Source of the DNA: Euglena gracilis
Lineage: Eukaryota > Euglenida > Euglenophyceae > Euglenales
DNA: 64,000 nucleotides
Reading direction: 5' to 3'
Assembly: GCA_039621445.1 (NCBI GenBank)
Contig: CP154954.1
Coordinates: 16,014,140 to 16,078,139, forward strand
Shown here: piece by piece, positions 45,452 to 55,529 of the stretch
Layout of the letters: every line of letters begins with the position of its first letter
Position numbering within the stretch: position 1 is the first letter of the stretch
Position numbers and translations under genes: made by a program
The notes under the pieces: model-generated
Told to the model about the DNA's origin: nothing
The model's input: only the letters and a program-made list of their open reading frames with translations
Database searches by the model: none

Positions 45452-45593
45452 GGTTCTCCGGCAAGTCTTTGCCCCGGCCCCCCTCCCAAATATGGCCGCC
45501 CCGTTCAGCCTCTTGCAGCAGCTCCCCGGCAAGTCCGACCTGTGGCTGCAGCTGCGCGGCTCCGAAGCGGCTCGGACTGCGCCCAGACCACAT
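45452..45593 (+). pseudogene. A-family exon alpha, B1 copy
   Basis: After CTTCTGACAG the frame reads VLRQVFAPAPLPN, MAAPFSLLQQLPGKSDLWLQ and LRGSEAARTAPRPH, in phase throughout (ATG 45492). Against A2 over the 34 codons from the ATG there are eleven base differences: ten are silent third-position changes and one is Leu/Met. The frame also continues upstream through STETPDVRLLSSDR, matching SLETRDLR...SSPDR in A. At the 3' end CACACGGTAGACC offers a donor at the same place as TATGGTACTACC in A. It runs open to a TGA at about 45672. Confidence 0.65.
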
Positions 45594-46137
45594 CACACGG
45601 TAGACCCCGAAGATCGTTGCCTGCCACCCTGTGAAGTTGCCTTCATCCCCTGGCCTCATATCCAATCTTGACCATGCACATGGGGGGAAGAGACCCGGTT
45701 TTGTGATATTGATTGGAGAGGCACGGGAACTTTTGCCGGACCCCGGTGTGTCCAGCCAGCCAGCCAGCGTCTTTTCCCAGCCTCGGACCCCGTCCCCTGC
45801 ATAGCCCGGTTTTAATCTCTGTCCAGCCCCCGAAGGGCGGCTGCAGTGTAGTGTATTTTTTCTTCAAATGCAAAGTGCATGGGTCAAAACGAGGCAAACG
45901 GGGGAAAATTTGTAAGAATCGGTCGAATATGGCCTGCCTAGCTCAAAAATTGGTCAAAATCGATTTTTTTTTACATGATTTGCAGATGGCTTTTTTTCCT
46001 TCAGTTTCGATATTCTTCTAATGCCTGGCTCAACCCCGCAACAAGCCTGTTCCATCCGGGAGACTCTACGACAGAGGGGTTGGTAGCAACATTTCGCTGA
46101 CCGATATTGCGGCCTGCCCCCGCTCTCCGTCTTGCAG

Positions 46138-46336
46138 GCTCATCATACTCTCGTCGTGGCAGGAGGCATTGCTGGCTGACAAATTTGCAAGGGTGGACGG
46201 ACCCATGAGCGCCAGCGGGAATGCTTTTGAATCGGTCACACCAGCGAATGATAAAACTGGCAGTAGTTGCCACGTTCTCGCATGCATTGACGACGTCAAG
46301 TCCCACTCTTTTCAGCCACACGTGTGTGCCGTATGA
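46138..46336 (+). pseudogene. A-family exon beta, B1 copy
   Basis: CCGCTCTCCGTCTTGCAG precedes a frame reading LIILSSWQEALLADKFARVD, GPMSASGNAFESVTPANDKT, GSSCHVLACIDDVKSHSFQP, HVCAV then TGA. Copy C shares VDGPTSASGISFES, NDKTGNCHVL and IDDVKSRSVQPHV, with an in-frame one-codon deletion and silent changes (AGC/AGT, GTC/GTT, GAT/GAC, AAA/AAG). Beyond the stop, C stays open (RREELCRFFWESDQNRRG), whereas B1 has TGA where C has CGA twice. That is the pattern left by C-to-T decay of CpG. No family was recognised. Confidence 0.6.
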
Positions 46337-46539
46337 TGCAAAAAAGTTAGTCGATGATTTTGGGAAAGCGGCCGAAACCGATGAGGTATTTGGGCAATGG
46401 GAGGGTGTGTGCTGTCCACAGTCCCCGTGTTTTGGCTGTGGGGTGGCAGCAGAGAGATTCACCCTACCTGAGATGGAGGGCAGGTTGCTTTCAATTCAGC
46501 GGGCTTTCCGGCCACCTAATATTTAATGGTTCAGACCAG

Positions 46540-46645
46540 CGCTGCGCAGGCAAGACTGAAAACTGGTCGTATGGTCATGGTCATAACACTCTGTCCATCC
46601 TCTTACGGTTCCAGGAGTTTACCAGACGCCCACCCTGTTGTAGGT
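46540..46645 (+). pseudogene. A-family block zeta, B1 copy
   Basis: TTTAATGGTTCAG precedes a frame reading DQRCAGKTENWSYGHGHNTL, SILLRFQEFTRRPPCC, ending at AGGTAAAG, a possible donor. Copy C at 53390-53500 reads DQRCMCKTENWSCGHGDTTL, STLLRSQGFSGSPPCC followed by ATGTAGAG. Substitutions are spread over all codon positions, so coding status is weaker than for alpha and beta. Splice-like borders are present in both copies. Confidence 0.4.
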
Positions 46646-47043
46646 AAAGCCCTGCTTTCAGGCATTATTTTTTTTAAGTCAAATAACTTGAAACATTTCC
46701 TAGGTTTTAAAGTAGGCATTTTGCAGGGTTGCTTTAGTTTTTTTTCCTTCGGATTTTCTTTCTTTGGGTTTTTCGGTGTTTTAGGATTCTTTAGATTCCC
46801 AGGATATTTTTTAGGGGCCGCCTGGGTCCAAAATTACTAAGGTGAAACCCGTTTTCCTCAGTTAGCGTGGTGCCATAAATTCTTTTTTCCCGGAGTTGGT
46901 TTGCTTTTTTGTTTTTGCAACATCATTTTTGCTCGTTCAGAAACAAGCTTTGCCAGAATGATTTCTAAGAGTTTTTTTTATATAGAGTTTTAAGGCTTTT
47001 TTTTCAAAATTTTGGCCATTTTTCTGGTTTTTTAAGGTTTCCC

Positions 47044-47140
47044 CAGCACTGCTCCCAAGTCCCGACCCGTCCAAACCTGGGGGCCCTCTCCCCCCTCGTC
47101 GTTCCCCCAAGTCCCCCTACGGCTCCCAGTCCTCTCCTCC
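47044..47140 (+). pseudogene. A-family block gamma, B1 copy
   Basis: The frame reads STAPKSRPVQTWGPSPPSSF, PQVPLRLPVLSS. It matches copy C (STAPKSRPIQTWGPSPPSSC) closely and A1/A2 (IQTKRTSSPSSF) less so, which suggests that the WGP version is ancestral to the older copies. Confidence 0.45.
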
Positions 47141-47293
47141 AGCCTGCGAGGCCGGATTCCCATGTGATTTTTTGTAAGTTTTGCCTGACATTGGCAGACG
47201 TGGACAATTGAACATTGGACAGATATTCTATTTTGGAACGTTCCAACGTTGCTGTGCCGGGGGGGTCAGTAGTTGCGTTACACTGCAGGCCCG

Positions 47294-47412
47294 CGCCTTT
47301 GGGGGACAGGGCTGCCAGCTCCCTGCCCGCCCCCGAACCCCTGGCCCCCGGGGTGCTGGACTGCTGCCCCCCGCACTGCGGGCTGCAGCTCGCCGGGGCT
47401 CCCCGGGCTGAC
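47294..47412 (+). pseudogene. A-family block delta, B1 copy
   Basis: The frame reads AFGGQGCQLPARPRTPGPRG, AGLLPPALRAAARRGSPG then TGA. The A copies share AFGGQ.CQLP and GAGLLP.A. GC content is very high here, so several frames are open. The silent Phe and Gly changes favour this one. Confidence 0.4.
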
Positions 47413-47799
47413 TGGGCGGCGGGCCCGTCGGCGCCGCTCACCCGCCCGTCCCCGCACCGTGCTGCCGGATGTGGGGACGTGCAGGGTTGCTTATGCCTGC
47501 CCTCCCCCTCCTGGCTGCTTTTTTTTTGGTCTGTTGGTTTGGGGAAACCGATTAACCCCTTTTGGCAGGGCGTCTGGTTTCTGGCGTCTGCATTTCTGTT
47601 GACGTTGTTTTGTGTGGTTTTGTTTTGGGGGGGAGTTTGTATTTTTGCCCCAAAACCTGACTTGTCCAGCGTACCTCCCGAGTGAGTGCTTGCCACCAAG
47701 CACCTATGAAATGACCGGGCGTGAGCGGGCATGACTGGGTCTGGGATTCTGGATGACTGTGGGTGCTTGCCTGCTACTCATTCCAGCCAAGCAACTGCA

Positions 47800-47931
47800 T
47801 GGGTGGGACTGTCTCACTGGCAGAGCCCGGCATTATCATCGCTGACGTGCCGCTCTCCCACGCACTCCTGCGGCCCGAGGTACATGGCGGCCAGGCAGAT
47901 CCTCTGACAGACGGGCAACTGATGCCGCGGT
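47800..47931 (+). pseudogene. A-family terminal exon epsilon, B1 copy
   Basis: After TTCCAGCCAAG the frame reads NCMGGTVSLAEPGIIIADVP, LSHALLRPEVHGGQADPLTD, GQLMPR and TGA, sharing frame and stop with A1 (TGA at 7464-7466). The downstream flank to 48435 is also conserved with A (CATACGGTGCACAATCCGTA; TGGCCCTCAATRYGTGGTCC). Confidence 0.45.
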
Positions 47932-48460
47932 GAGGGTCTGCCTGCCTCTGATCCCCCTCTGATGGGTCCCAGCCTACCTCCCCCCATGTCGCCCAGGAAG
48001 GCGGCAGCCCACCATACGGTGCACAATCCGTACTCCTTTGACGGTGCTTTGGCAATGTTCAGTTTGCTGTACAGCAGTGTGTGTGTCTGGGGGGCAGGGG
48101 ATGTTCAGCTTTCGTCTAACTCCCGGAGTAAACGACGCGAGTCAAGAAGGAAAGCGCTCATTTCTTGATTCACCATTTCAATCATTGTTCTGTTCATTTT
48201 ATTGGATTTCCCATGAAAGTCTTCCAGAATTGCACATTTCTGGGTTTTAGCAGTTGGAAGTTGTCCACATTGAGGACTGCAGCCCCATTTCAAGGCCGCA
48301 CTCTTTTTATTCGGTCCTCCAAGGTTTAGGGCCAATAGGTCTTCCTCGTTTCTAAACCTGGCCCCAGGCCCCTTGCGATGGCCCTCAATGTGTGGTCCAC
48401 GTTGGCTCGTGATCAACTCAAAAGTCTGACAACCCGTACCCAGACTTTCCCCTCCCTCCT

Positions 48461-48481
48461 CCCTCCCTCCCTCCCTCCCTC
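48461..48481. repeat. CCCT microsatellite
   Basis: Short (CCCT)n run in a pyrimidine-rich stretch. Confidence 0.85.
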
Positions 48482-48956
48482 GCTACACCTTTTGTGCACC
48501 TGTGCACTTGGGCAGGTGCACCCCCGTATGTACCGTGGTAGCTTCTGTGGAGATGATTGGAGCTATTGTCTTTTCTGTTTCAGATAGAGCTTTCAGCCCC
48601 TCCCCCCGAATGAGATCTCCAATGTAAGCGCTCGGTTTAGATGCCGGTTTGCATTTACACCTGGGTCCTGCTGATTACCGACGGCGCCTGCTTGGAGTAC
48701 CTGCTGGTGGAGTTGTGATGGCAGCTGCGACTCCACTGGACAGAGTTGCTGCTGCGGGATGCCTAGGTCCTGTATCGTACAGTGCGCCACCGCGACTGCC
48801 CTATGGCGCAACAGCCCATCGTGGCCCCTGAGGACGTCCAATGCAGATGAAGGAGTCATTCAGCAGACACCTGAGTCCCGGCGGCATCCACCTGACTGGG
48901 CCTGACTGGAATCAGTGGTCACGAGGAGAGAGCGGAGGGGTGTCGGGCAGGCAGCA

Positions 48957-49297
48957 GATGGCGGGGAAAGTCTGTGTGCTACGACAACTTCTGGAAGCAC
49001 TAGATGCGGTCCACCCCGTTCGAACCTGTCCACACCCAGGACTGCACCGCCATAGCCATCGTGGTCATCGTGCAGACGACCCTGGTGGCCATCCCGGAGT
49101 ACCCAAAGTGCCCTTCCGTGGAGAGGGTGCTGTGCTGCGTCCCACTGGTGGCCAGGCGCCCAGTGCAATCAGTCCTGGCGGACTTCGTGCAGCATCACCA
49201 ACATCGCTGTGTCCCCGCTGGATGGCAAAGCGTGGACGTTCCCAATCAGTACACTCAGGACTTTGTTTCTTCTTTCTCGTGCTATATGCCGTGAAAA
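48957..49297 (+). pseudogene. Element I protein remnant, I2
   Basis: GGGGAAAGTCTGTGTGCTAC lacks the bases that make the WYDNF segment in I1, and CAC-TAG introduces a stop where I1 has CAC-CAG. After it the frame is intact from 49004: MRSTPFEPVHTQDCTAIAIV, VIVQTTLVAIPEYPKCPSVE, RVLCCVPLVARRPVQSVLAD, ending TGA after FSCYMP. I1 and I2 each have different lesions, so a consensus would be longer than either. Confidence 0.5.
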
Positions 49298-50907
49298 ACA
49301 ATGATTTTCAGTGGATTGCTAGCAGAATTGCGGATGTGCAAGCTTTGTGGTATCAATTGGTTGGCGCAATTGTCTTTACAAGTCTTCACAGGCACCGTTT
49401 GTGCAATTGTGAAATTCTAATGTTTCAATAAGTGTTTGGGTTAGGGTTAGACAGTTCGAGTAAGGGATGGCTCGACAACAAAATCTGAATCCTGCATTTT
49501 TTTTGGGTTGCCTCCGCGGAGCCCCCGTGGAGGCTCCGCAGAGGATCTGGGTAACCAGTCTCCACAGAGGCTCCGCGAAGGCTCCGTGGGTCCAAACAAC
49601 CAGCCTCCACAGCGGTTCCTCAGAGGCTCCGCGGAGGCTCAGGTAACCAATTTGCCAGAGCATGGCAAGACACATGGAAATGAACGGGAAAATCTCAAAA
49701 AAAATGGAACGCAAAAAGACATTTGAGCCTCACCTTGCACAGAGTAGTGATGCCATTTTTGTTCTGGGGGGGCATCACCTCCCCCAGACGAGGCCGGTGT
49801 CAAAAAATGACGCCAAAAAAGGAGCCAACAAAAAGTGAATTGTATGCCAAAAACTTGGCATTCAATGAGATCCAAGTGTGGGGTGACAGGGGGGGGGTGG
49901 CAGCGAAGGGGTGTGTGTGGGGTGGCAGCAGGGGGGGGATGTGGGGTGTGGGGGGGTGGAGGGGGGGGGTACTGTGGGTGCACCACTTCACGTCATCTCT
50001 CACTTTGAGATTGAAAATTTTAGCACTTCGAGCCAAAAACAAAATAACAACAAACCGGCCCCCAAAAAGGCTGAGGTATGATGCCCCAGGGTAAATTATA
50101 AGCCGAAAAAGACTGCACACACACGCACACGAACATTACTCCCGTTTGATAAATCTTTTCTGTGGAATTTTCGATACTGCGGGCAAAAATCACAAACTTT
50201 CGATCGAGGAGGGGAGGTGTGGGAGGTCGATGCTGCTGGTTTCTTTCAGGTTCGGTCACACAAATGAGCGACCCTGAAAAGCATTGGCGGGCGCGGGGCC
50301 CATTTTCCCTTCGAAACAGCCAACCTTTGCCATCGCTCCCCAACCATTTACCAAGCTCAAAAACGATGCCTTGGGTCGTTAACACTCGGAGAACAGGAAA
50401 AAAGGCCGAGAAATGATGCCCCAGGGCCCATTATAAGCCGACAATATTATAAGCCGACAATATTATAAGCCGACAATCCTGAACGTAACCCAAACCCTAG
50501 CTCAAACCAAACCCCAACCTGAACCCTTAAACCAGGGCCCCACCTGCTGGTGAGGTCCTGGCGTGGTCAATTGCCCTTTTTCTGCAGTGGAAAGCAATAC
50601 TCTTCCATTCACTTGCAAATTTTCTTCCGTTTTGCACTCATTTTTTCCATTCTTGGAAGAGTTTTGCATTTGCATGGTTTTTTGTGTGTTTTTCCCTTTA
50701 ATTCTTTTTTCCCAACATTCTCATTTTTTATTTTTCAGGATTTTTCTTTGCATTTTTTAGCACACTTTTGCACGCTTTTTTCCCTGAAGATGTCCAAAAG
50801 ACAGATACAGACACTCAGACACACATATTGACAAACAAAAAAACATCCAGGCAGAGATGGGAAAATCCGTGATATTTTTTTTGCGGAGAGAAACTGGTCA
50901 AAACAGC

Positions 50908-50941
50908 ATTCATTCATTCATTCATTCATTCATTCATTCAT
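50908..50941. repeat. ATTC tetranucleotide microsatellite
   Basis: About eight ATTC units, against about three in I1 (12475-12492): recent expansion in I2 or contraction in I1. Confidence 0.85.
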
Positions 50942-51714
50942 TTCATAAAAACTGCAAAAAAATCAGCTAATTGAGATTTTGCAACTACAAAAAATCTTCA
51001 GAGTCCCCTCACAGAGCTGGGGAGCTTCATAGATCAGGGCTATAATGGGGAGTTAAGGATAAGACTCCATGGCAGCAACCATCCTGTAGCAGCGGTTGCC
51101 GACTTCTGCTGGCAATCAGGGATGGGACAATCCAAAAGCAAGAGCAGACCCTGAAACAAACGAGGAGAGTGGGGCAACCTGTGAATGTCCAATGCTCTCA
51201 GGCAATTGGGCTCCTTCAGTAACTCCCAATTTGTTTCTTGTATATCCTTGTATAAAATCCTTGTGTACAGATGAAAATTCTTAACATATTCAATAAATCT
51301 ACAGTGTGCCCGGCAAATATCAATTTTCGGGAAATTGTCACCTGTCAAATCAGTGAGTATGGAGGGAGGTGACAGGTCCCTATAAAGATGGGTCAGCGGT
51401 GCAGTGCTAGAAGCCACATTCTCCCGGGGAGTCCGGGTAGCCAACACAAAAATCCGAAAATGTGGTATTTCCACACATTTGCGATCAGCAGCCACAGAAA
51501 TTCAAGCAATTTTTTTCGACTCGGGAAGTGTGATTTTTCGACAAGAATGTGAAAAATCTGAAAAACATATAGGTTACAGGTCTGCGGATAAACCAGGTTT
51601 TGAATAATGCTGAGCTCTTAATAAGCGCTCACCCACCCCTTCATTGACACCCCCATATAAACCGGCCCACTCCATGGAGCTCTGTTGACTGAAATGCAAA
51701 GGCTTTGTGCCGGA

Positions 51715-52130
51715 AACAGGGCGCCGGGGGGGTGGAAACCCACTAATTTTTGGCTCAAAATACACCTTTTCCGGGTCTGGGGAGCCAAAAAAACAGCGCT
51801 TTGAGCGAAAAAAATTTTCGATTTTTTTCGTGTTTTTTGACCCGAAAATGACCAACAGTGGGTTGACGGCCCATGACGGGGCGCTGGCGGGTCGAAAAAA
51901 CGCTCATTTTTCGGCCCAAAAACAGTTTTTCTGGGTCCAGGAGGCCAAAAAACATCGCTTCGAGCAAAATTTTTTTTCGATTTTTTTCGACTTTTTTGAC
52001 CCGAAAATGACCAAAAATCAATGGGTTGGCGGCCCAAAACGGGGTGCTGGCGGGTCGAAAAACGCTCATTTTCGGCCCAAAAACAGTTTTTCTGGGTCCG
52101 GGAGGCCAAAAAAACAGCGTTTCGGGCCAA
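51715..52130. repeat. 160-bp tandem repeat, about 2.6 units
   Basis: GGGTCYRGG at 51773, 51933 and 52094 marks a 160-161 bp period that includes GCGCTGGCGGGTCGAAAAAC, TTTTCGATTTTTTTCG and GACCCGAAAATGACC. A further diverged unit lies at 52400-52560. Minus-strand frames repeat with the period and are not taken as genes. Confidence 0.8.
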
Positions 52131-52149
52131 AATTATCACGGTCTACCCA

Positions 52150-52330
52150 GGGGGGGGGGGCGGGGGGGGGGGTTGGACCCCCTTTTCCCTGGTGCTAAGC
52201 TTCGCTCTTACTCTAAAGAGATAAGAGCTCAGCGACCAGGGTGTGACGTAGAGCTGAGCACTTTGGGAGACTACCCCGGCGTCCCAGCCCGGCCCGGCCC
52301 GGCCCGGCCCGGCCTGGCCCGGCTGCGGCC
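52150..52330 (-). repeat. Inverted fragment related to A 9.75 kb, and GGCCC repeat
   Basis: CCCTGGTGCTAAGCTTCGCT, CTTACTCTAAAGAGATAAGA, GCTCAGCGAC is the reverse complement of a variant of 9752-9800. It is followed by (GGCCC)n (about 52286-52321). It interrupts the 160-bp tandem array. Confidence 0.6.
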
Positions 52331-52722
52331 CTGTGGCCCGTCGATGCCCCGCCCAACCTGGCCAACGCCTCGGCGGCCCAGCCCGGGCTGGGGACGGGGG
52401 TTGTTTTTGAGCTCGTTTTCGGCTCAAAAACACCTTTTCCGGGTCCGGGAGGTCAAAAAACATGGTTTTGGACAAAAAAGATTTTTTCGAATTTTTCCAA
52501 CTTTTTGACCCAAAATGGCCAAGTCCACCGGCCGGGGGGTCCGCTCGGAAAAATTTTTTTCGCTCAAAAACAATTTTTTTGGTGTTCTAAAGTGAAAAAA
52601 AAATGTTTTTGAGCGAAAAAAAAATTCAAAATTCTGGATCCCGACCTGCCTCCCGACGCCCAGCCGCCCTCACGCCCGCATTATCCAAAAATAATCTCAA
52701 GGGTGGACGGGCGTCCACAAGG

Positions 52723-53184
52723 GTGGACGGACCCACGAGTGCCAGCGGGATTTCTTTTGAATCGGTTGCGTCACTGAATGACAAGACTGGCAATTGCCAC
52801 GTGCTCACATGAATTGACGACGTCAAGTCCCGCTCCGTGCAGCCACACGTGTTCCTCATACGACGCGAGGAACTTTGTCGATTCTTTTGGGAAAGTGACC
52901 AAAACCGACGAGGTATTTCGGCACAGGGGACAGCCCCCATTTTCGGCTGCGGGGTGGCAGTGGAGCAGAAGCCACCCCACCCCAGATGTAGGGCAGGTTG
53001 CCTTTGCTTCAGTGGGTCCAGCCAACACCCTTCCCAGCCACCTGAAGGACCCCCCCCCCTTTGGCAGGGCAGAACAGGAATCGGCCAAACATCCAGGGTG
53101 GTGGGTAGGGGGGTCAACCCACCCCCCATCTCCCGGGTTGGGGGGGTTTCCGCCCCCCCCCCCCCCCACCAGGCCTTCCCGTAA
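52723..53184 (+). pseudogene. A-family exon beta, C copy
   Basis: The frame is open from about 52603 to 53184 except for one TGA (about 52810, where B1 has TGC). It reads VDGPTSASGISFESVASLND, KTGNCHVLT, stop, IDDVKSRSVQPHVFLIRREE, LCRFFWESDQNRRGIS, then PIFGCGVAVE, matching PCFGCGVAAE in B1 with silent TTC/TTT and TGC/TGT changes. This is the best-preserved version of beta and shows that the original reading frame extends well past the B1 stop. Confidence 0.6.
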
Positions 53185-53957
53185 AGCCCTGCCCCTCGTG
53201 CATTGAAAACCATCGGTCAGCTGTAGTGACAATTGAGGGATGCATGACCAGAAGCACGGTTTTATCCAAAGACCAGGAACACCAGAAAGGATGGGCCAAT
53301 TTTTTTTCCACGATCTTTGACAAGATTTTTGCCCATGCAGTGCCTGAAGCGGCATTTTTTAAAAAAAAATCTGATATTTAATGTTTCAGATCAGCGCTGC
53401 ATGTGCAAGACTGAAAACTGGTCATGTGGTCATGGTGATACTACTCTGTCCACCCTCTTACGGTCCCAGGGGTTTTCTGGAAGCCCACCCTGTTGTATGT
53501 AGAGCCCTGTTTTCACGCATTGTTTTTTTAAATCAAACATTTTCAAACATTTTTAAGTTACTCTGAAGTTATTTTTTTTATTGTCTTTGAGGCGTTTTAA
53601 GATTTTTTAAGGTTCTATTTTCCAAGGGTCGTCTGGGCATTTGACAGGCCCAAAGTTGAAACCCTCATTTTTTCGAGTTTGAGTGGATAGACAATGTTCC
53701 CCCGATGCCAAATTTTTTTCCGGAGTTATTTGTTTGTTTTTTGTCGAGATTTTGCGACTTCAATTTTGCTCGGTCAGATAAATATTTTGCCAGAGTAATT
53801 TTTAAAGGTTTTTTCAGGGGTTTAAGGTTTTTTTTCCAACATTTTGGCCAATTTTTATTTTTTAGGTGCCCAAAAATAATGTCTGCTTGCTTTGACCACA
53901 GACGGCTCATGGTCGGCAGGGAGTTGGATTCTGTGCCTGTCTCATGGCCAGCGTGAT

Positions 53958-54060
53958 GTCCAGCACTGCCCCCAAGTCCCGACCCATCCAAACCTGGGGG
54001 CCCTCTCCCCCCTCGTCGTGCCCCCAAGTCTCCCTACGGCTTCCAGTCCTCTCCTCCATT
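53958..54060 (+). pseudogene. A-family block gamma, C copy
   Basis: STAPKSRPIQTWGPSPPSSC, PQVSLRLPVLSS. It is closest to B1. Confidence 0.45.
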
Positions 54061-54074
54061 GCCGTGGGGGACCA

Positions 54075-54420
54075 TTGGTGGCCCTGAACAGGTGGTGGCC
54101 AGTTTTGGGCCACATGTGTTGGCCAGTTTTGGGCCAGATGTGGTGGCCAGTTTTGGGCCAGACGTGGTGGCCAGTTTTGGGCCAGATGGTGCCAGATTTT
54201 GACCAGAAACGTTTTGTCCTGAGATGCTCGTTTTCTTCTGAAACTTGTTTTTTTTGTTTCTTGCATTCTTTTTTTCCTGTGCAACAAGTTCTCTCGCTCA
54301 AAAAAGCTAAAAAATTGGGGGGTTCAGTTTTTGAGTCTGGCAAATGGGTCAGTTTTGGAGGGTTTGTGGTGGCCAGTTTTGGACCGATGGGTGGCCATGT
54401 TTTTGGCCACTTTTGCTGGC
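54075..54420. repeat. GGTGGCCAGTTTTGG direct repeats
   Basis: GTGGTGGCCAGTTTTGGGCC and shorter variants occur five times at 54090-54190 (period about 27 bp) and again near 54368. Confidence 0.8.
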
Positions 54421-55385
54421 GATATTTTCCCAACGAGGCGAACGAATGGCCACAAGTTTTTTTGGGCGGGGGTGCCTCCGGCAGGTATCTTTTTTTGTCC
54501 GCCCCTCCGGGTTAAAGCCAATAGGCCACCCGGGCGTCCTTTGGGCAGAACGAACTTAGTCCCCTCCGATGTACACATTCATTCCTGATCCAGCCGCCAC
54601 TGCGTACGCGTGCGTGTTGTTTGGTCTGGGGGAACATCCGGGACCACATCCCAAAAAGGTCAAACTGTTTCTTCCAGCGCTTGTATTCAAAATGCTTTTC
54701 CCATTGACGAGATTTTGTCAGGAAGTGCAAAGATTTTTTTGGACGATTTGAGCAAAAAAATTCATGTCCCAAGACAAAAAGTAATGTGGTGTCAATTTAA
54801 CCAGGTCACTATTTCGGGGGGGTGTTCCCCACCCCCTGCTCCCCTTGAGTAGTGGAGGGCATGAACCCTGGACGGGATTTCAAGACCCCCAGGGAGGATT
54901 TTATTGGGAGCTTATACTTCGTCAACCCGCTTAGCTGTGCATGTGGCATTCAACACCTCCCCACCTTGCTGAGGCTGGGTTCCACTGGGGGTTCGGTTGG
55001 TTACCCAACCGCAAATTTAGTTCCCTTACTGTACACAGAGAAGCCAAACTATCGGGCCGGTGGAATCCCTGGGTGCGATATGGGTCAATGCGCAGATTTT
55101 ACAAGAGGTGTCCGAAGGACATTTGCAGAAACGGTTTTCTGCACACTGGCTGCCTGCTCTTTGGGAAGGCTTCTGGATTGATTGATGGTTGTATGACCTG
55201 AGGAGGTGCGTCGGCCCCCGTCTAGTTAGTGCATTTTTTGAATTCTCTTCTTTTGTTGAGGGTTTGGGTTTGGGTTTGGTAACAATTCTTTCCCCTAGCA
55301 AAAAGGGGGCACGGGGTGCCAGCCCGTTGGTTTCCCTGGAGACCAGAGATCTCAGGCCTAACCACCCCTGCTCTTCCCCTGACAG

Positions 55386-55529
55386 GGTTCTCCGGCTAGC
55401 CTCCGCCACCGGCCCCCCCCAAACCATATGGCCGCGCCGTTCAGCCTCATGCAGCAGCTCCCCGGTAAGTCCGACCTGTGGCTGCAGCTGCGGGGCTCCG
55501 AAGCTGCCCGAACCGCACCTAGGCCACAT
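55386..55529 (+). pseudogene. A-family exon alpha, A2 copy
   Basis: ATG at 55428; MAAPFSLMQQLPGKSDLWLQ, LRGSEAARTAPRPH. It keeps Ala at residue 3, unlike A1. The C run upstream puts VLRLASATG out of phase, as in A1. It is used for the silent-site comparison with B1. Confidence 0.6.

Larger units (their letters stand above)
45452..48440 (+). repeat. Diverged, shortened A-family copy B1
   Basis: It is colinear with A 1.87-7.93 kb but compressed to 3 kb. Corresponding blocks: 45452-45600 with 1876-2030; 45663-45920 with 2590-2810 (TTGACCATGCACATGGGGG and the CCCCCGAAGGGCGGCTGCAG block); 46110-46470 with beta; 46535-46650 (block zeta, shared with C); 47044-47140 with gamma; 47294-47530 with delta; 47790-48435 with epsilon and its downstream flank. 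Divergence is far greater than between A1 and A2, so this is an old copy. Element I2 follows within about 200 bp. Confidence 0.8.
48640..51585 (+). mobile_element. Inverted-pair element I, copy I2
   Basis: This is the reverse-complement partner of I1 and lacks the Tc1 insertion: the TA target at 48802-48803 is single and intact. Differences from I1 include loss of the internal duplications, a TATAAGCCGACAA triplication at 50432-50475, and expansion of an ATTC microsatellite (50908-50941). The right end is at TACAGGTCTGC (51585). The left end is indistinct near 48640. Confidence 0.75.
52603..54060 (+). repeat. Partial A-family copy C
   Basis: It carries beta (52723-52980), a segment like A 3.93-4.55 kb (GGCAGGGCAGAACAGGAATC through CCACCAGGCCTTCCCG, 53070-53180), zeta (53390-53500) and gamma (53958-54060). 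It stops before A2 begins at 54628. 54061-54420 instead has five direct copies of GGTGGCCAGTTTTGG. Confidence 0.75.
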
